A model generated the notes under the pieces. The model saw only the letters and a program-made list of their open reading frames with translations, was not told the origin of the DNA and did no database searches. A program made the translations under genes and the position numbers. From Prevotella sp. (lineage in GTDB: Bacteria > Bacteroidota > Bacteroidia > Bacteroidales > Bacteroidaceae), in assembly GCA_016287755.1 (NCBI GenBank), contig JAEEWT010000002.1:186001-250000 (forward strand): 64,000 nucleotides of DNA. Reading direction: 5' to 3'. Positions 1-8,368 of this stretch are shown here, one piece after another (position 1 is the stretch's first letter; every line of letters starts with the position of its first letter).

Positions 1-1466
1 AGGTAAAGCTCCTGTATATAGAGAATGTGGGCAATCCCGACAAACTTTTGTTCCATGCCAGCTCACTGATCCGCAAGGGCTGTCGCATCGCCGCCATCAA
101 GGCCGGCTCGTCAGAGAGTGGCAGTCGGGCAGCATCCTCCCACACGGGTGCCATCGCCAGTAGTGACTCTGCCGTAGAGGCTCTGTTCCGCAAGGCAGGT
201 ATCGTTCGATGCTTCTCACGAGAGGAGCTGACAACAGTAGGATGTATCTTCACCTTACCGCCTCTCACAGGTAAGAACTTCGCTATCGTTACCCATGCCG
301 GTGGACCTGGTGTGATGCTCACTGATGCCTTGTCGAAGGGTGGCATGAACATCCCCAAACTTGAAGGACCCGCTGCTGATGAACTGAAAGCACAACTACT
401 GCCTGGCTCATCGGTTTCCAACCCCATCGACATCCTTGCCACGGGAGCAGGAAAAGAACTTGGCATTGCCATCGATTACTGTGAGCAACGCTTCGATGAG
501 ATCGATGCCATCTTTGTGATTTTTGGTACCCCAGGACTGGTTCAGCTTTATGAGGCATACGATGTGCTTCACCAAAAGATCCTTTCTTGCAAGAAACCCA
601 TCTTTCCCATCCTTCCCAGCGTACATACGGCTGGACCCGAAGTGGCGGAGTTCCTGAAAAAAGGACATGTGAACTTCAGTGATGAGGTAACGTTGGCCAC
701 GGCTCTCACCCAAATCATGAAGACGCCACCGCCTGCAGCGCCCGAGATAGAGCTCTACGGTGTGGACATTATCAAGATCAGGGAGATTATAGCCGGAATT
801 CCTAATAATATCGGTCATTCCGACTCTTCAGGATACCTTCCCCCGGAAACCGTGCACCAGCTATTGGAATGCGCAGGTATTCCCATGGTTCCTGAGAAGG
901 TGAGTGCCGATATGAAAGAACTAACCACCTTCGCCAACAAGGTGGGTTACCCTGTAGTGGCAAAGGTGGTCGGTCCGGTACATAAGAGTGATGTGGGCGG
1001 TGTTGCCCTGAATATCCGCACCCCTGAGCATCTTGCCCTCGAGTTTGAGCGGATGATGAAGATCGAGGGCGCAACCGGTGTGATGGTACAGAAGATGCTC
1101 AAGGGCACCGAGCTCTTCATCGGCGCCAAATACGAGCAGCGCTTCGGTCATGTAGTACTCTGCGGCTTAGGCGGCATCTTCGTGGAGGTGCTGAAGGATG
1201 TGTCGAGCGGTCTTGCTCCACTCTCCTACCCCGAGGCCTACTCCATGATCCGTTCGCTCCGTGCCTACAAGATCATCAAGGGTACACGCGGTCAGCAAGG
1301 CATCAACGAGCAGCGCTATGCCGAGATTATCGTACGCCTCTCCACCCTTCTTCGTTTTGCCACGGAGATCAAGGAGATGGATATCAACCCATTACTGGCA
1401 GACGATAAGGATGTGATAGCCGTTGATGCGAGAATCCGGATAGAGAAGAACGATATCAGTTCCTGA
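1..1466 (+). CDS. ADP-forming acyl-CoA (acetate) synthetase, 5' end cut by the window
   Basis: This enzyme family converts acetyl-CoA or another acyl-CoA plus ADP and phosphate to the free acid and ATP, in the cytoplasm. The reading frame is open to the left edge, so the N-terminal CoA-binding Rossmann domain lies outside; the GTG at 27 is internal, not a start. Visible parts are a succinyl-CoA-ligase-like domain with the phosphohistidine motif SSHTGA near codon 45, and a C-terminal ATP-grasp domain from about codon 275 (YPVVAKVVGPVHKSDVGGV, then GLGGIFVEVLKD and the closing EMDINPLL). The order fits the single-chain fused alpha-beta form. The 3' end overlaps convergent clpB by 11 bp. The exact acyl substrate cannot be read from the sequence. 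Confidence 0.88.
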   Translation, partial: VKLLYIENVGNPDKLLFHASSLIRKGCRIAAIKAGSSESGSRAASSHTGAIASSDSAVEALFRKAGIVRCFSREELTTVGCIFTLPPLTGKNFAIVTHAGGPGVMLTDALSKGGMNIPKLEGPAADELKAQLLPGSSVSNPIDILATGAGKELGIAIDYCEQRFDEIDAIFVIFGTPGLVQLYEAYDVLHQKILSCKKPIFPILPSVHTAGPEVAEFLKKGHVNFSDEVTLATALTQIMKTPPPAAPEIELYGVDIIKIREIIAGIPNNIGHSDSSGYLPPETVHQLLECAGIPMVPEKVSADMKELTTFANKVGYPVVAKVVGPVHKSDVGGVALNIRTPEHLALEFERMMKIEGATGVMVQKMLKGTELFIGAKYEQRFGHVVLCGLGGIFVEVLKDVSSGLAPLSYPEAYSMIRSLRAYKIIKGTRGQQGINEQRYAEIIVRLSTLLRFATEIKEMDINPLLADDKDVIAVDARIRIEKNDISS

Positions 1467-4068
1467 ATACCAGTCCTTCGCCGAAGCTATCGATGATGAT
1501 GGCCTTATCACGGTTCACATCACCAGCCAACAGTTTCTTAGAGAGGTCGTTCAGCACATAATGCTGGATGGCCCTTTTTACTGGTCGTGCACCGAACTCC
1601 GGATCGTAACCCACCTCTGTCAGGAAATCTATGGTTGGCTGTGTCCACTCCAATTGGAGATCCTGCTCCTTCAGCATTTTCTGCACCTGTTTCATCTGCA
1701 GCGTCACCACATCGGCGATCTCTTGCTGTGTCAGTGGTAGGAACATGATGGTCTCATCGATACGGTTCAGGAACTCAGGACGGATGGTCTGCTTCAGCAT
1801 CGTCATGAGCTGGGCACGCAAGGATGACAGTTGCGCATCACGATTACTGTTCCCTTCCATCTGTTCAACGGTCTCGCGGATCAGCTGACTACCCAGGTTA
1901 CTGGTCATGATAATGATGGTGTTCTTGAAGTTCACCGTACGTCCTTTATTGTCAGTCAGACGACCGTCATCCAACACTTGCAGCAGGATATTGAACACAT
2001 CGGGATGTGCCTTCTCAATCTCATCGAAGAGTACCACGCTATATGGCTTATGGCGCACGGCCTCTGTGAGTTGTCCGCCCTCGTCGTAGCCGATATATCC
2101 CGGAGGAGCACCAATCAATCTACTCACCGTATGCTTCTCCTGATATTCGCTCATATCGATACGTGTCATCATACTCTCGTCGTTGAACAGGTATTCTGCC
2201 AAGGCCTTGGCCAGCTCCGTCTTACCCACACCGGTAGTACCTAAGAAGATAAACGAGGCGATGGGGCGTTTCGGATCATGCAAGCCTGCTCTGCTACGGC
2301 GCACGGCATCGCTCACTGCCGTGATAGCCTCATCCTGTCCGATGACACGCTTGTGCAGTTCCTCTTCCAGATGCAGCAGTTTCTCCTTTTCGCTCTGAAG
2401 CATGCGGGTTACGGGGATGCCCGTCCAGCGACTGACCACTTCTGCGATATCATCAGCCGTCACCTCTTCACGCACCATACCCATACCGTTCTGAGCCGAT
2501 GCCAGTTGCTTCTGAATCTGTGCGATATCCTCTTCGAGAGCCTGTAACTTGGAGTAGCGGATCTCGGCTACCCGTTCGTAGTTACCTTCGCGTTCAGCCC
2601 TTTCCGCCTCGAAACGCAGCTGTTCCATCTCCTGCTTATCCTGCTGAATCTTGTTCACCAGGTTGCGTTCGTTTTCCCATCTGGCACGGAAAGCGTTCTC
2701 TTTCTCGCGCAGCTCGGCAATCTCCTTATCGAGTTGACTGAGCTTACTCGTAGAACTGGAATCATTAGTATCACTAGTTTCTCTAGAGATGGCAGAGCGT
2801 TCAATCTCCAATTGGGCCAGCTGACGGGAGATATCATCCAGTTCCTCAGGCACACTGTCGCGTTCCATACGCAGTTTGGCAGCCGCCTCATCCATCAGGT
2901 CGATGGCCTTATCCGGCAGGAAGCGGTCTGATATATAGCGTTCAGAGAGTTTCACAGCAGCGATACAAGCATCATCCTGAATACGCACCTTATGGTGGTT
3001 CTCGTAGCGTTCCTTCAGTCCACGCAGGATACTGATGGCGCTGAGTTCATCCGGCTCATCCACCATCACGGTCTGGAACCTACGCTCCAAAGCCTTGTCT
3101 TTCTCGAAGTATTTCTGGTATTCGTTCAGGGTAGTGGCACCAATGCTTCTCAGTTCGCCACGTGCCAAAGCAGGCTTCAGAATATTGGCAGCATCCATGG
3201 CTCCTTCACCTGCACCCGCTCCAACCAGTGTATGGATCTCATCGATGAACAGGATTACACGTCCATCACTTTTCGTCACCTCGTTGATGACACTCTTCAG
3301 ACGTTCCTCGAACTCTCCTTTATATTTTGCACCGGCCACCAAGGCACCCATATCGAGCGAGAACACCTGCTTGTCCTTCAGGTTCTCGGGTACGTCACCA
3401 CGTACGATACGCTGAGCAAGACCTTCCACAATGGCGGTCTTACCCGTTCCTGGCTCACCGATTAAGATAGGATTGTTCTTGGTACGACGGGAGAGAATCT
3501 GCAGGATACGTCGAATCTCATCGTCACGACCGATCACGGGGTCGAGCTTTCCTGCCCTTGCCTCCTCTACGAGGTTCTTCGCATACTTGCTCAGACTCTG
3601 GAAGTTCTCGTCACCACTCATGCTTTGTACCTTCTGTCCCTGACGCAGTTCCTGTACAGCTTTCATCACATCGTTGCTGTTCATGCCCGCATCTTTCAAG
3701 ATACGACTCGCTGTGGAGTTTACCTCCAAGAGTGCCAACAGGATCGGCTCGATGCTCACAAACTCATCACCCAGTTGTTTCGAGTGATCCATTGCCTTCA
3801 TCATCACCTCGTTGGTCTCCCTGCTCAGGTATGGTTCACCCCCCTGTACTCGGGGAAGATGCTGGATCTCATTATCAATCAGTGTACCCACATGAGCAGC
3901 ATTCACCCCCAGCTTCTGGAAGATGAAGTTCACCACGTCCTTTCCTTTCTCCATTACACCTTTCAGCAGATGTACAGGTTCAATGACCTGCTGACCGTTC
4001 TGCCGCGCCGTGTTCACGGCACTTTGTACCGCTTCCTGCGCTTTGATTGTAAAATTCTCTAATGTCAT
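1456..4068 (-). CDS. clpB: ClpB disaggregase (Hsp100)
   Basis: ATP-driven hexameric chaperone that pulls proteins out of aggregates together with DnaK, in the cytoplasm. The 870 residues show the double Clp N domain, a first AAA+ module (Walker [14 protein letters not shown] near 205; Walker [12 protein letters not shown]), the coiled-coil middle domain (about 410-530) that marks ClpB rather than ClpA or ClpC, and a second AAA+ module ([16 protein letters not shown] near 606; [13 protein letters not shown]). Length is normal for the family. Residues 428-442 in the middle domain are a Ser/Thr/Asp-rich stretch encoded by five 9-bp repeats, listed separately. Monocistronic: nagB upstream ends in its own terminator. 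I found no CIRCE element or standard -7 box in the 90 bp before the start. Confidence 0.97.
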   Translation of the reverse strand: MTLENFTIKAQEAVQSAVNTARQNGQQVIEPVHLLKGVMEKGKDVVNFIFQKLGVNAAHVGTLIDNEIQHLPRVQGGEPYLSRETNEVMMKAMDHSKQLGDEFVSIEPILLALLEVNSTASRILKDAGMNSNDVMKAVQELRQGQKVQSMSGDENFQSLSKYAKNLVEEARAGKLDPVIGRDDEIRRILQILSRRTKNNPILIGEPGTGKTAIVEGLAQRIVRGDVPENLKDKQVFSLDMGALVAGAKYKGEFEERLKSVINEVTKSDGRVILFIDEIHTLVGAGAGEGAMDAANILKPALARGELRSIGATTLNEYQKYFEKDKALERRFQTVMVDEPDELSAISILRGLKERYENHHKVRIQDDACIAAVKLSERYISDRFLPDKAIDLMDEAAAKLRMERDSVPEELDDISRQLAQLEIERSAISRETSDTNDSSSTSKLSQLDKEIAELREKENAFRARWENERNLVNKIQQDKQEMEQLRFEAERAEREGNYERVAEIRYSKLQALEEDIAQIQKQLASAQNGMGMVREEVTADDIAEVVSRWTGIPVTRMLQSEKEKLLHLEEELHKRVIGQDEAITAVSDAVRRSRAGLHDPKRPIASFIFLGTTGVGKTELAKALAEYLFNDESMMTRIDMSEYQEKHTVSRLIGAPPGYIGYDEGGQLTEAVRHKPYSVVLFDEIEKAHPDVFNILLQVLDDGRLTDNKGRTVNFKNTIIIMTSNLGSQLIRETVEQMEGNSNRDAQLSSLRAQLMTMLKQTIRPEFLNRIDETIMFLPLTQQEIADVVTLQMKQVQKMLKEQDLQLEWTQPTIDFLTEVGYDPEFGARPVKRAIQHYVLNDLSKKLLAGDVNRDKAIIIDSFGEGLVFRN
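2743..2787 (-). repeat. Five 9-bp repeats in frame inside clpB
   Basis: Read on the minus strand the units are TCTAGAGAA, ACTAGTGAT, ACTAATGAT, TCCAGTTCT and ACGAGTAAG. They encode [15 protein letters not shown], residues 428-442, at the start of the ClpB coiled-coil domain. A related 9-bp motif (AAACTAGAA, TAACTAGTA) occurs between genes at 11282-11299. That the array entered the gene as an intergenic-type repeat is inference. Confidence 0.6.
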
Positions 4069-4156
4069 GATTAGCTCCTTTCTTGTTTTGTTCTAACAAC
4101 CCACCATCAAAACATGTACCGACACACTAAACATGACAAAATGGCATAATACAAAA

Positions 4157-4195
4157 GTCCGCATACTTCGGAATCTCAGTCGGAAGTATGCGGAC
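4157..4195 (-). terminator. Intrinsic terminator of nagB
   Basis: A perfect 13-bp stem (GTCCGCATACTTC with GAAGTATGCGGAC) and a 13-nt loop. On the minus strand it is followed by TTTTGTATT. It lies 26 bp after the nagB stop and before clpB. Confidence 0.85.
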
Positions 4196-4220
4196 GAATG
4201 CTAAGGTGATTGAGGATGGA

Positions 4221-5006
4221 TTACTTACCCTCGATATCCTTGAAATACTTATAGGTAGCTACCTTCAGCTCATCTGTTGCAGGCTCATCGCAAACGATGA
4301 TTCCATGCTGATGCATCTGCAGGGCACTGATGGTCCACTCATGAGAAACGGCACCCTCAACAGCAGCCTTCAAAGCACGTGCCTTGTGGTGTCCGTTTAC
4401 CAGGATCATCACCTCGCGGGCATCCATCACGGTACCTACACCAACGGTAAGTGCACTCTTCGGCACCTTGTTCACATCATTGTCGAAGAAACGTGAGTTG
4501 GCGATGATGGTATCAGTAGTAAGTGTCTTCTGACGGGTACGGGAGGTCAATGAAGAATACGGCTCGTTGAACGCGATGTGTCCGTCAGGACCGATACCGC
4601 CGATGAACAGGTCGATACCACCTGCTTCCTTGATCATCTCCTCGTAGTGGGCGCACTCTGCAACCAGATCCTTGGCATTGCCATTCAGGATATGAATATG
4701 ATCCTTGGGGATGTCGATATGGTCGAACAGGTTACGAGCCATGAAAGAGTGATAACTCTCAGGGTGATCCTCAGCCAAACCTACATACTCGTCCATGTTG
4801 AACGTGATGACGTTCTTGAAGGACACGCGTCCTTCCTTGTTGGCTTTCACCAGACAAGCATACATACCCTCAGGAGAAGAACCTGTAGGCAAGCCCAACA
4901 CAAAAGGCTTCTCAGCAGTCGGCTGGAAGGCATTAATACGCTCAATGACATGTTCTGCCGCCCACTGCGACATCTTCTGATAGTCTTTCTCAATAATTAA
5001 TCTCAT
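4221..5006 (-). CDS. nagB: Glucosamine-6-phosphate deaminase
   Basis: Converts glucosamine 6-phosphate to fructose 6-phosphate and ammonia, feeding amino sugars into glycolysis. The 261-residue length and the sequence match the NagB family: [13 protein letters not shown] (phosphate-binding loop near 39), FNMDEYVGL with the catalytic Asp near 72, [14 protein letters not shown] with the ring-opening His near 140, and [18 protein letters not shown]. It stands alone, divergent from hflX, with its own promoter and terminator; no nagA is in the window. Confidence 0.96.
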   Translation of the reverse strand: MRLIIEKDYQKMSQWAAEHVIERINAFQPTAEKPFVLGLPTGSSPEGMYACLVKANKEGRVSFKNVITFNMDEYVGLAEDHPESYHSFMARNLFDHIDIPKDHIHILNGNAKDLVAECAHYEEMIKEAGGIDLFIGGIGPDGHIAFNEPYSSLTSRTRQKTLTTDTIIANSRFFDNDVNKVPKSALTVGVGTVMDAREVMILVNGHHKARALKAAVEGAVSHEWTISALQMHQHGIIVCDEPATDELKVATYKYFKDIEGK

Positions 5007-5039
5007 AAATGTGTTTGTTTAAAGATGAATTTCTGGCTG

Positions 5040-5047
5040 CAAAAATA
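5040..5047 (-). promoter_or_regulatory. -7 box for nagB
   Basis: CAAAAATA on the plus strand reads TATTTTTG on the minus strand, matching the Bacteroidetes -7 consensus TAnnTTTG, 34 bp before the nagB start. No clear TTTG lies at -33. Confidence 0.5.
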
Positions 5048-5056
5048 ATAAAAAAA

Positions 5057-5086
5057 CACGAAAGCATGACTTTCGGTGCGTTTTTT
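5057..5086. other. Hairpin between the divergent nagB and hflX promoters
   Basis: CGAAAG-CATGA-CTTTCG, extended by CAC/GTG pairing across one bulged G, with T-rich tracts on both sides. It sits between the two -7 boxes. It could be an operator, a bidirectional terminator or insulation; nothing decides between them. Confidence 0.3.
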
Positions 5087-5110
5087 CTTCTTACATATTA
5101 TAATTTTTTG

Positions 5111-5118
5111 TATCTTTG
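5111..5118 (+). promoter_or_regulatory. -7 box for hflX and its downstream genes
   Basis: TATCTTTG lies 22 bp before the hflX ATG. The -33 region has no good TTTG. Confidence 0.6.
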
Positions 5119-5140
5119 CAAAATAAACAAATATATTTGA

Positions 5141-6397
5141 ATGAAAGAATTCGTAATATCTGAAGTCAAGGCCGAAACTGCTGTCCTTGTAGGACTGATT
5201 ACCAAGGAACAGGATGAAGCCAAGACCAAGGAGTACCTTGACGAACTGGAGTTTCTGGCAGATACTGCAGGGGCAGTGACTGTGAAGCGGTTTACCCAGA
5301 AAGTGGGAGGACCGAACCAGACCACCTATGTGGGTAAGGGTAAGTTGGAAGAGATACGCGACTACATCAAGCAGGAGGAAGAGAACGACAGGGAGATTGG
5401 TATGGTGATCTTCGATGATGAGTTGTCACCTCGACAGATACGCAATATAGAGGGTATGCTGCAAGTGAAGATCCTCGACCGCACCTCACTCATCCTTGAT
5501 ATCTTCGCCATGAGGGCGCAGACTGCCAATGCTAAGAACCAAGTGGAGCTGGCCCAATACCGTTATATGCTTCCCCGACTGCAACGACTATGGACCCACT
5601 TGGAACGTCAGGGTGGCGGTTCCGGCAGTGGTGGCGGTAAAGGTAGCGTAGGATTACGTGGACCGGGTGAGACCCAGTTGGAGATGGACCGCCGTATCAT
5701 CCTACAGCGTATTACCTTATTGAAGCAACGCTTACAGGATATCGACAAGCAGAAAGCTACACAACGCAAGAATCGCGGACGACTGATCCGTGTGGCACTC
5801 GTGGGCTATACAAACGTTGGGAAAAGTACCCTTATGAACCTGCTCTCAAAGAGTGAGGTGTTCGCCGAGAACAAGCTCTTTGCCACTCTCGATACAACCG
5901 TTAGGAAAGTAGTGGTTGAGAACCTGCCCTTCCTGTTGGCCGACACGGTAGGATTCATCCGTAAGCTCCCTACCGACCTTGTTGATTCATTCAAGTCAAC
6001 CCTTGATGAGGTGCGCGAAGCCGACTTGTTGCTTCATGTTGTGGACATCTCACACCCGGATTTTGAGGAACAGATCAAGGTAGTGGAGAAAACATTGCAG
6101 GAGTTGGGGGCTGCCGATAAACCCTCTATGATTGTCTTCAATAAGATTGATGCTTACTCATGGGTGGAGAAGGAGCCCGATGATTTGACTCCGCCCACCA
6201 AGGAGAATATTACTCTTGATGAGCTGCGCAAGACATGGATGGCCAAGCTCAACGATGCATGCATCTTCATTTCGGCTAAGGAGAAGACGAATATCGAGGA
6301 GCTGCGCGACCGTCTGTACAAGAAGGTCAAAGAGTTGCATGTGCAGAAATACCCCTACAACGATTTCCTTTATGAAACGGAGGAAGAGCAAGAATAG
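5141..6397 (+). CDS. hflX: GTPase HflX
   Basis: Ribosome-associated GTPase of the Obg-HflX superfamily that splits stalled or stress-damaged 70S ribosomes. The 418 residues contain the HflX N-terminal domain, the glycine-rich linker and signature GLRGPGETQLEMDRR near 190, a coiled-coil segment, then the G domain with G1 GYTNVGKSTLMN, G3 DTVGFIRKLP and G4 FNKID. Length is typical. It leads a plus-strand run of five genes with gaps of 20-70 bp and no terminator until 13919, so it may head one transcript. Confidence 0.96.
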   Translation: MKEFVISEVKAETAVLVGLITKEQDEAKTKEYLDELEFLADTAGAVTVKRFTQKVGGPNQTTYVGKGKLEEIRDYIKQEEENDREIGMVIFDDELSPRQIRNIEGMLQVKILDRTSLILDIFAMRAQTANAKNQVELAQYRYMLPRLQRLWTHLERQGGGSGSGGGKGSVGLRGPGETQLEMDRRIILQRITLLKQRLQDIDKQKATQRKNRGRLIRVALVGYTNVGKSTLMNLLSKSEVFAENKLFATLDTTVRKVVVENLPFLLADTVGFIRKLPTDLVDSFKSTLDEVREADLLLHVVDISHPDFEEQIKVVEKTLQELGAADKPSMIVFNKIDAYSWVEKEPDDLTPPTKENITLDELRKTWMAKLNDACIFISAKEKTNIEELRDRLYKKVKELHVQKYPYNDFLYETEEEQE

Positions 6398-6467
6398 TAA
6401 TAACGAGTAAACTATTTCTACTAGTAACAAAAGAGAATAGAAAACAACAACAAACATCAATAAGATT

Positions 6468-8318
6468 ATGGATTATAGATTATTAACTGAAGAAGAGATT
6501 ATCATCCTGGAGAATAACGGATGTACGGCAGAGGACTGGACCGCTATCAATGTGGCAGAGGATTTCCAGCCGAACTACATCAAGAATACCAGTTTCTACG
6601 GAGAGGTGAATCTCGGTGTGTATGAGAAGAACGTGGAGGTGTCGAAAGGATTCGTGAAGCATACGGGCATCAACCATTCCACCCTGCGTAACGTTACTAT
6701 CGGTGACAACTGCCTCATCGAGAACGTGGCAGGATATATCAATAACTATACCATCGGTGATGACTGCTTTATCTCGAATGTGAGCATCATCGAAACCACC
6801 GAGGGAGCTACCTACGGAGAAGGAAACCTGATCTCTGTGCTGAACGAGGCCGGTGATGGTAATGCCATCCTCTTCGGAAACCTGAACAGTCAGTTCGCAG
6901 CCTTTATGGTGAAGCACTTCACTGATAAGAACATCTTGGCAGAGATACGCCGACTGATCAACGAGGATATTGAAAGGAACATGCCGGAACGCGGTATCAT
7001 CGGAAATAATGTGAAGATTATCGGCACGAAGGAGATTACCAATACCGTCATCAACGACAACTGCGAGATCAATGGTGCTTCGCGTATCAGCGACTGCTCT
7101 ATCCTGAACGGTCCTAGCGACTCAGTATATATCGGTACGGGTGTAATCTGTGAGAACTCTATCATCTGTAACGGCTCGTCGATTATCAATAGTGTGAAGA
7201 TGCAGGATTGCTTCGTAGGTGAGGCTTGTCATATCGCCAACGGATTCACTGCCTCACAGAGCGTGTTCTTCGCCAATAGCTATATGTCGAACGGTGAGGC
7301 TTGTGCCGCTTTCTGCGGTCCGTTCTCTGCTTCGCATCATAAATCAAGTCTGCTCATTGGTGGACAGTTCTCATTCTACAACGCCGGTTCGAACACGAAC
7401 TTCTCGAACCACGCCTATAAGATGGGACCCATCCACTATGGTACTCTGGAGCGTGGAACAAAGACCGCCAGTGGTTCCTACGTGCTGATGCCGGCCAAGA
7501 TCGGTGCATTCTCAGTGTGTATGGGTAAGCTGATGCACCATCCCGACACCCGTGATGTGCCGTTCTCATACCTCATCTCCTATAACGACGACATGTACCT
7601 GGTGCCCGGAAGAAACATCACGACCGTTGGTCTCTACCGCGACATCAAGAAATGGCCAAAGCGTGACATGCGTCAGCAAGGTTGTCAGAAGAGTATTGTG
7701 AACTTCGACTGGCTCTCGCCCTTCACTGTTGGAGAGATCCTCAGGGGTAAGAAGATCCTGGAGAATCTGCGCGAGGCATCAGGCGACCTGCAGTCGCAGT
7801 ACAACTACCACGACTATGTCATCAATGCTTCCTCTTTGAAGAAAGGTATCAAATATTACGATATCGCCCTCAGACTGTATATGGGTGCCGTACTGAAACG
7901 TGCCAAGAAACACGACTACTTCAGGAAGCCTACTACTAATATCGGTAAAGGGAACTGGATCGACCTGTCAGGACTGCTCCTGCCGGAGAGCGAAGAAGTC
8001 AGACTCATCGAAGACATCAAGAATGGTACGCTGGAAACGATACAGGCAGTCATCGACCGCTTCGAGGAGATCAACGACCACTACCGTGAGTACCAGTGGA
8101 CATGGACGTATGATATGATTCTCAACTACTATGGTCTTGACGAGATTACAGAAGAAGATGCCGAGCGGATCCGTGAGGACTATATCACAGCTCGACGCAT
8201 ATGGATCGGTGAGATTCGTAAGGATGCCGAGAAGGAATATGCCATGGGCGACGTGGAGGATGATGTGTTCAGTGACTTCATCGACAAGCTCGACCATGAG
8301 ATTGATTACGAGAACTAA
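6468..8318 (+). CDS. DUF4954 family protein with a left-handed beta-helix
   Basis: A 616-residue protein of unknown function, of a type I know mainly from Bacteroidetes. Residues from about 60 to 340 are rich in hexapeptide-type turns such as IGDNCLIENV, IGDDCFISNV and IGNNVKIIG, as in acyl- or nucleotidyltransferases with a left-handed parallel beta-helix. The last 200 residues are helical and charged (many Glu, Asp, Arg) and resemble no catalytic domain I recognise. There is no signal peptide, so it is probably cytoplasmic. It lies 70 bp after hflX and 50 bp before the M16 protease. A role in sugar-nucleotide or acyl transfer is only a guess from the fold. Confidence 0.8.
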   Translation: MDYRLLTEEEIIILENNGCTAEDWTAINVAEDFQPNYIKNTSFYGEVNLGVYEKNVEVSKGFVKHTGINHSTLRNVTIGDNCLIENVAGYINNYTIGDDCFISNVSIIETTEGATYGEGNLISVLNEAGDGNAILFGNLNSQFAAFMVKHFTDKNILAEIRRLINEDIERNMPERGIIGNNVKIIGTKEITNTVINDNCEINGASRISDCSILNGPSDSVYIGTGVICENSIICNGSSIINSVKMQDCFVGEACHIANGFTASQSVFFANSYMSNGEACAAFCGPFSASHHKSSLLIGGQFSFYNAGSNTNFSNHAYKMGPIHYGTLERGTKTASGSYVLMPAKIGAFSVCMGKLMHHPDTRDVPFSYLISYNDDMYLVPGRNITTVGLYRDIKKWPKRDMRQQGCQKSIVNFDWLSPFTVGEILRGKKILENLREASGDLQSQYNYHDYVINASSLKKGIKYYDIALRLYMGAVLKRAKKHDYFRKPTTNIGKGNWIDLSGLLLPESEEVRLIEDIKNGTLETIQAVIDRFEEINDHYREYQWTWTYDMILNYYGLDEITEEDAERIREDYITARRIWIGEIRKDAEKEYAMGDVEDDVFSDFIDKLDHEIDYEN

Positions 8319-8368
8319 TAAAGCTGCATAGTCTATCGTCGAATATGACGATCTTAACAACAAACAAT

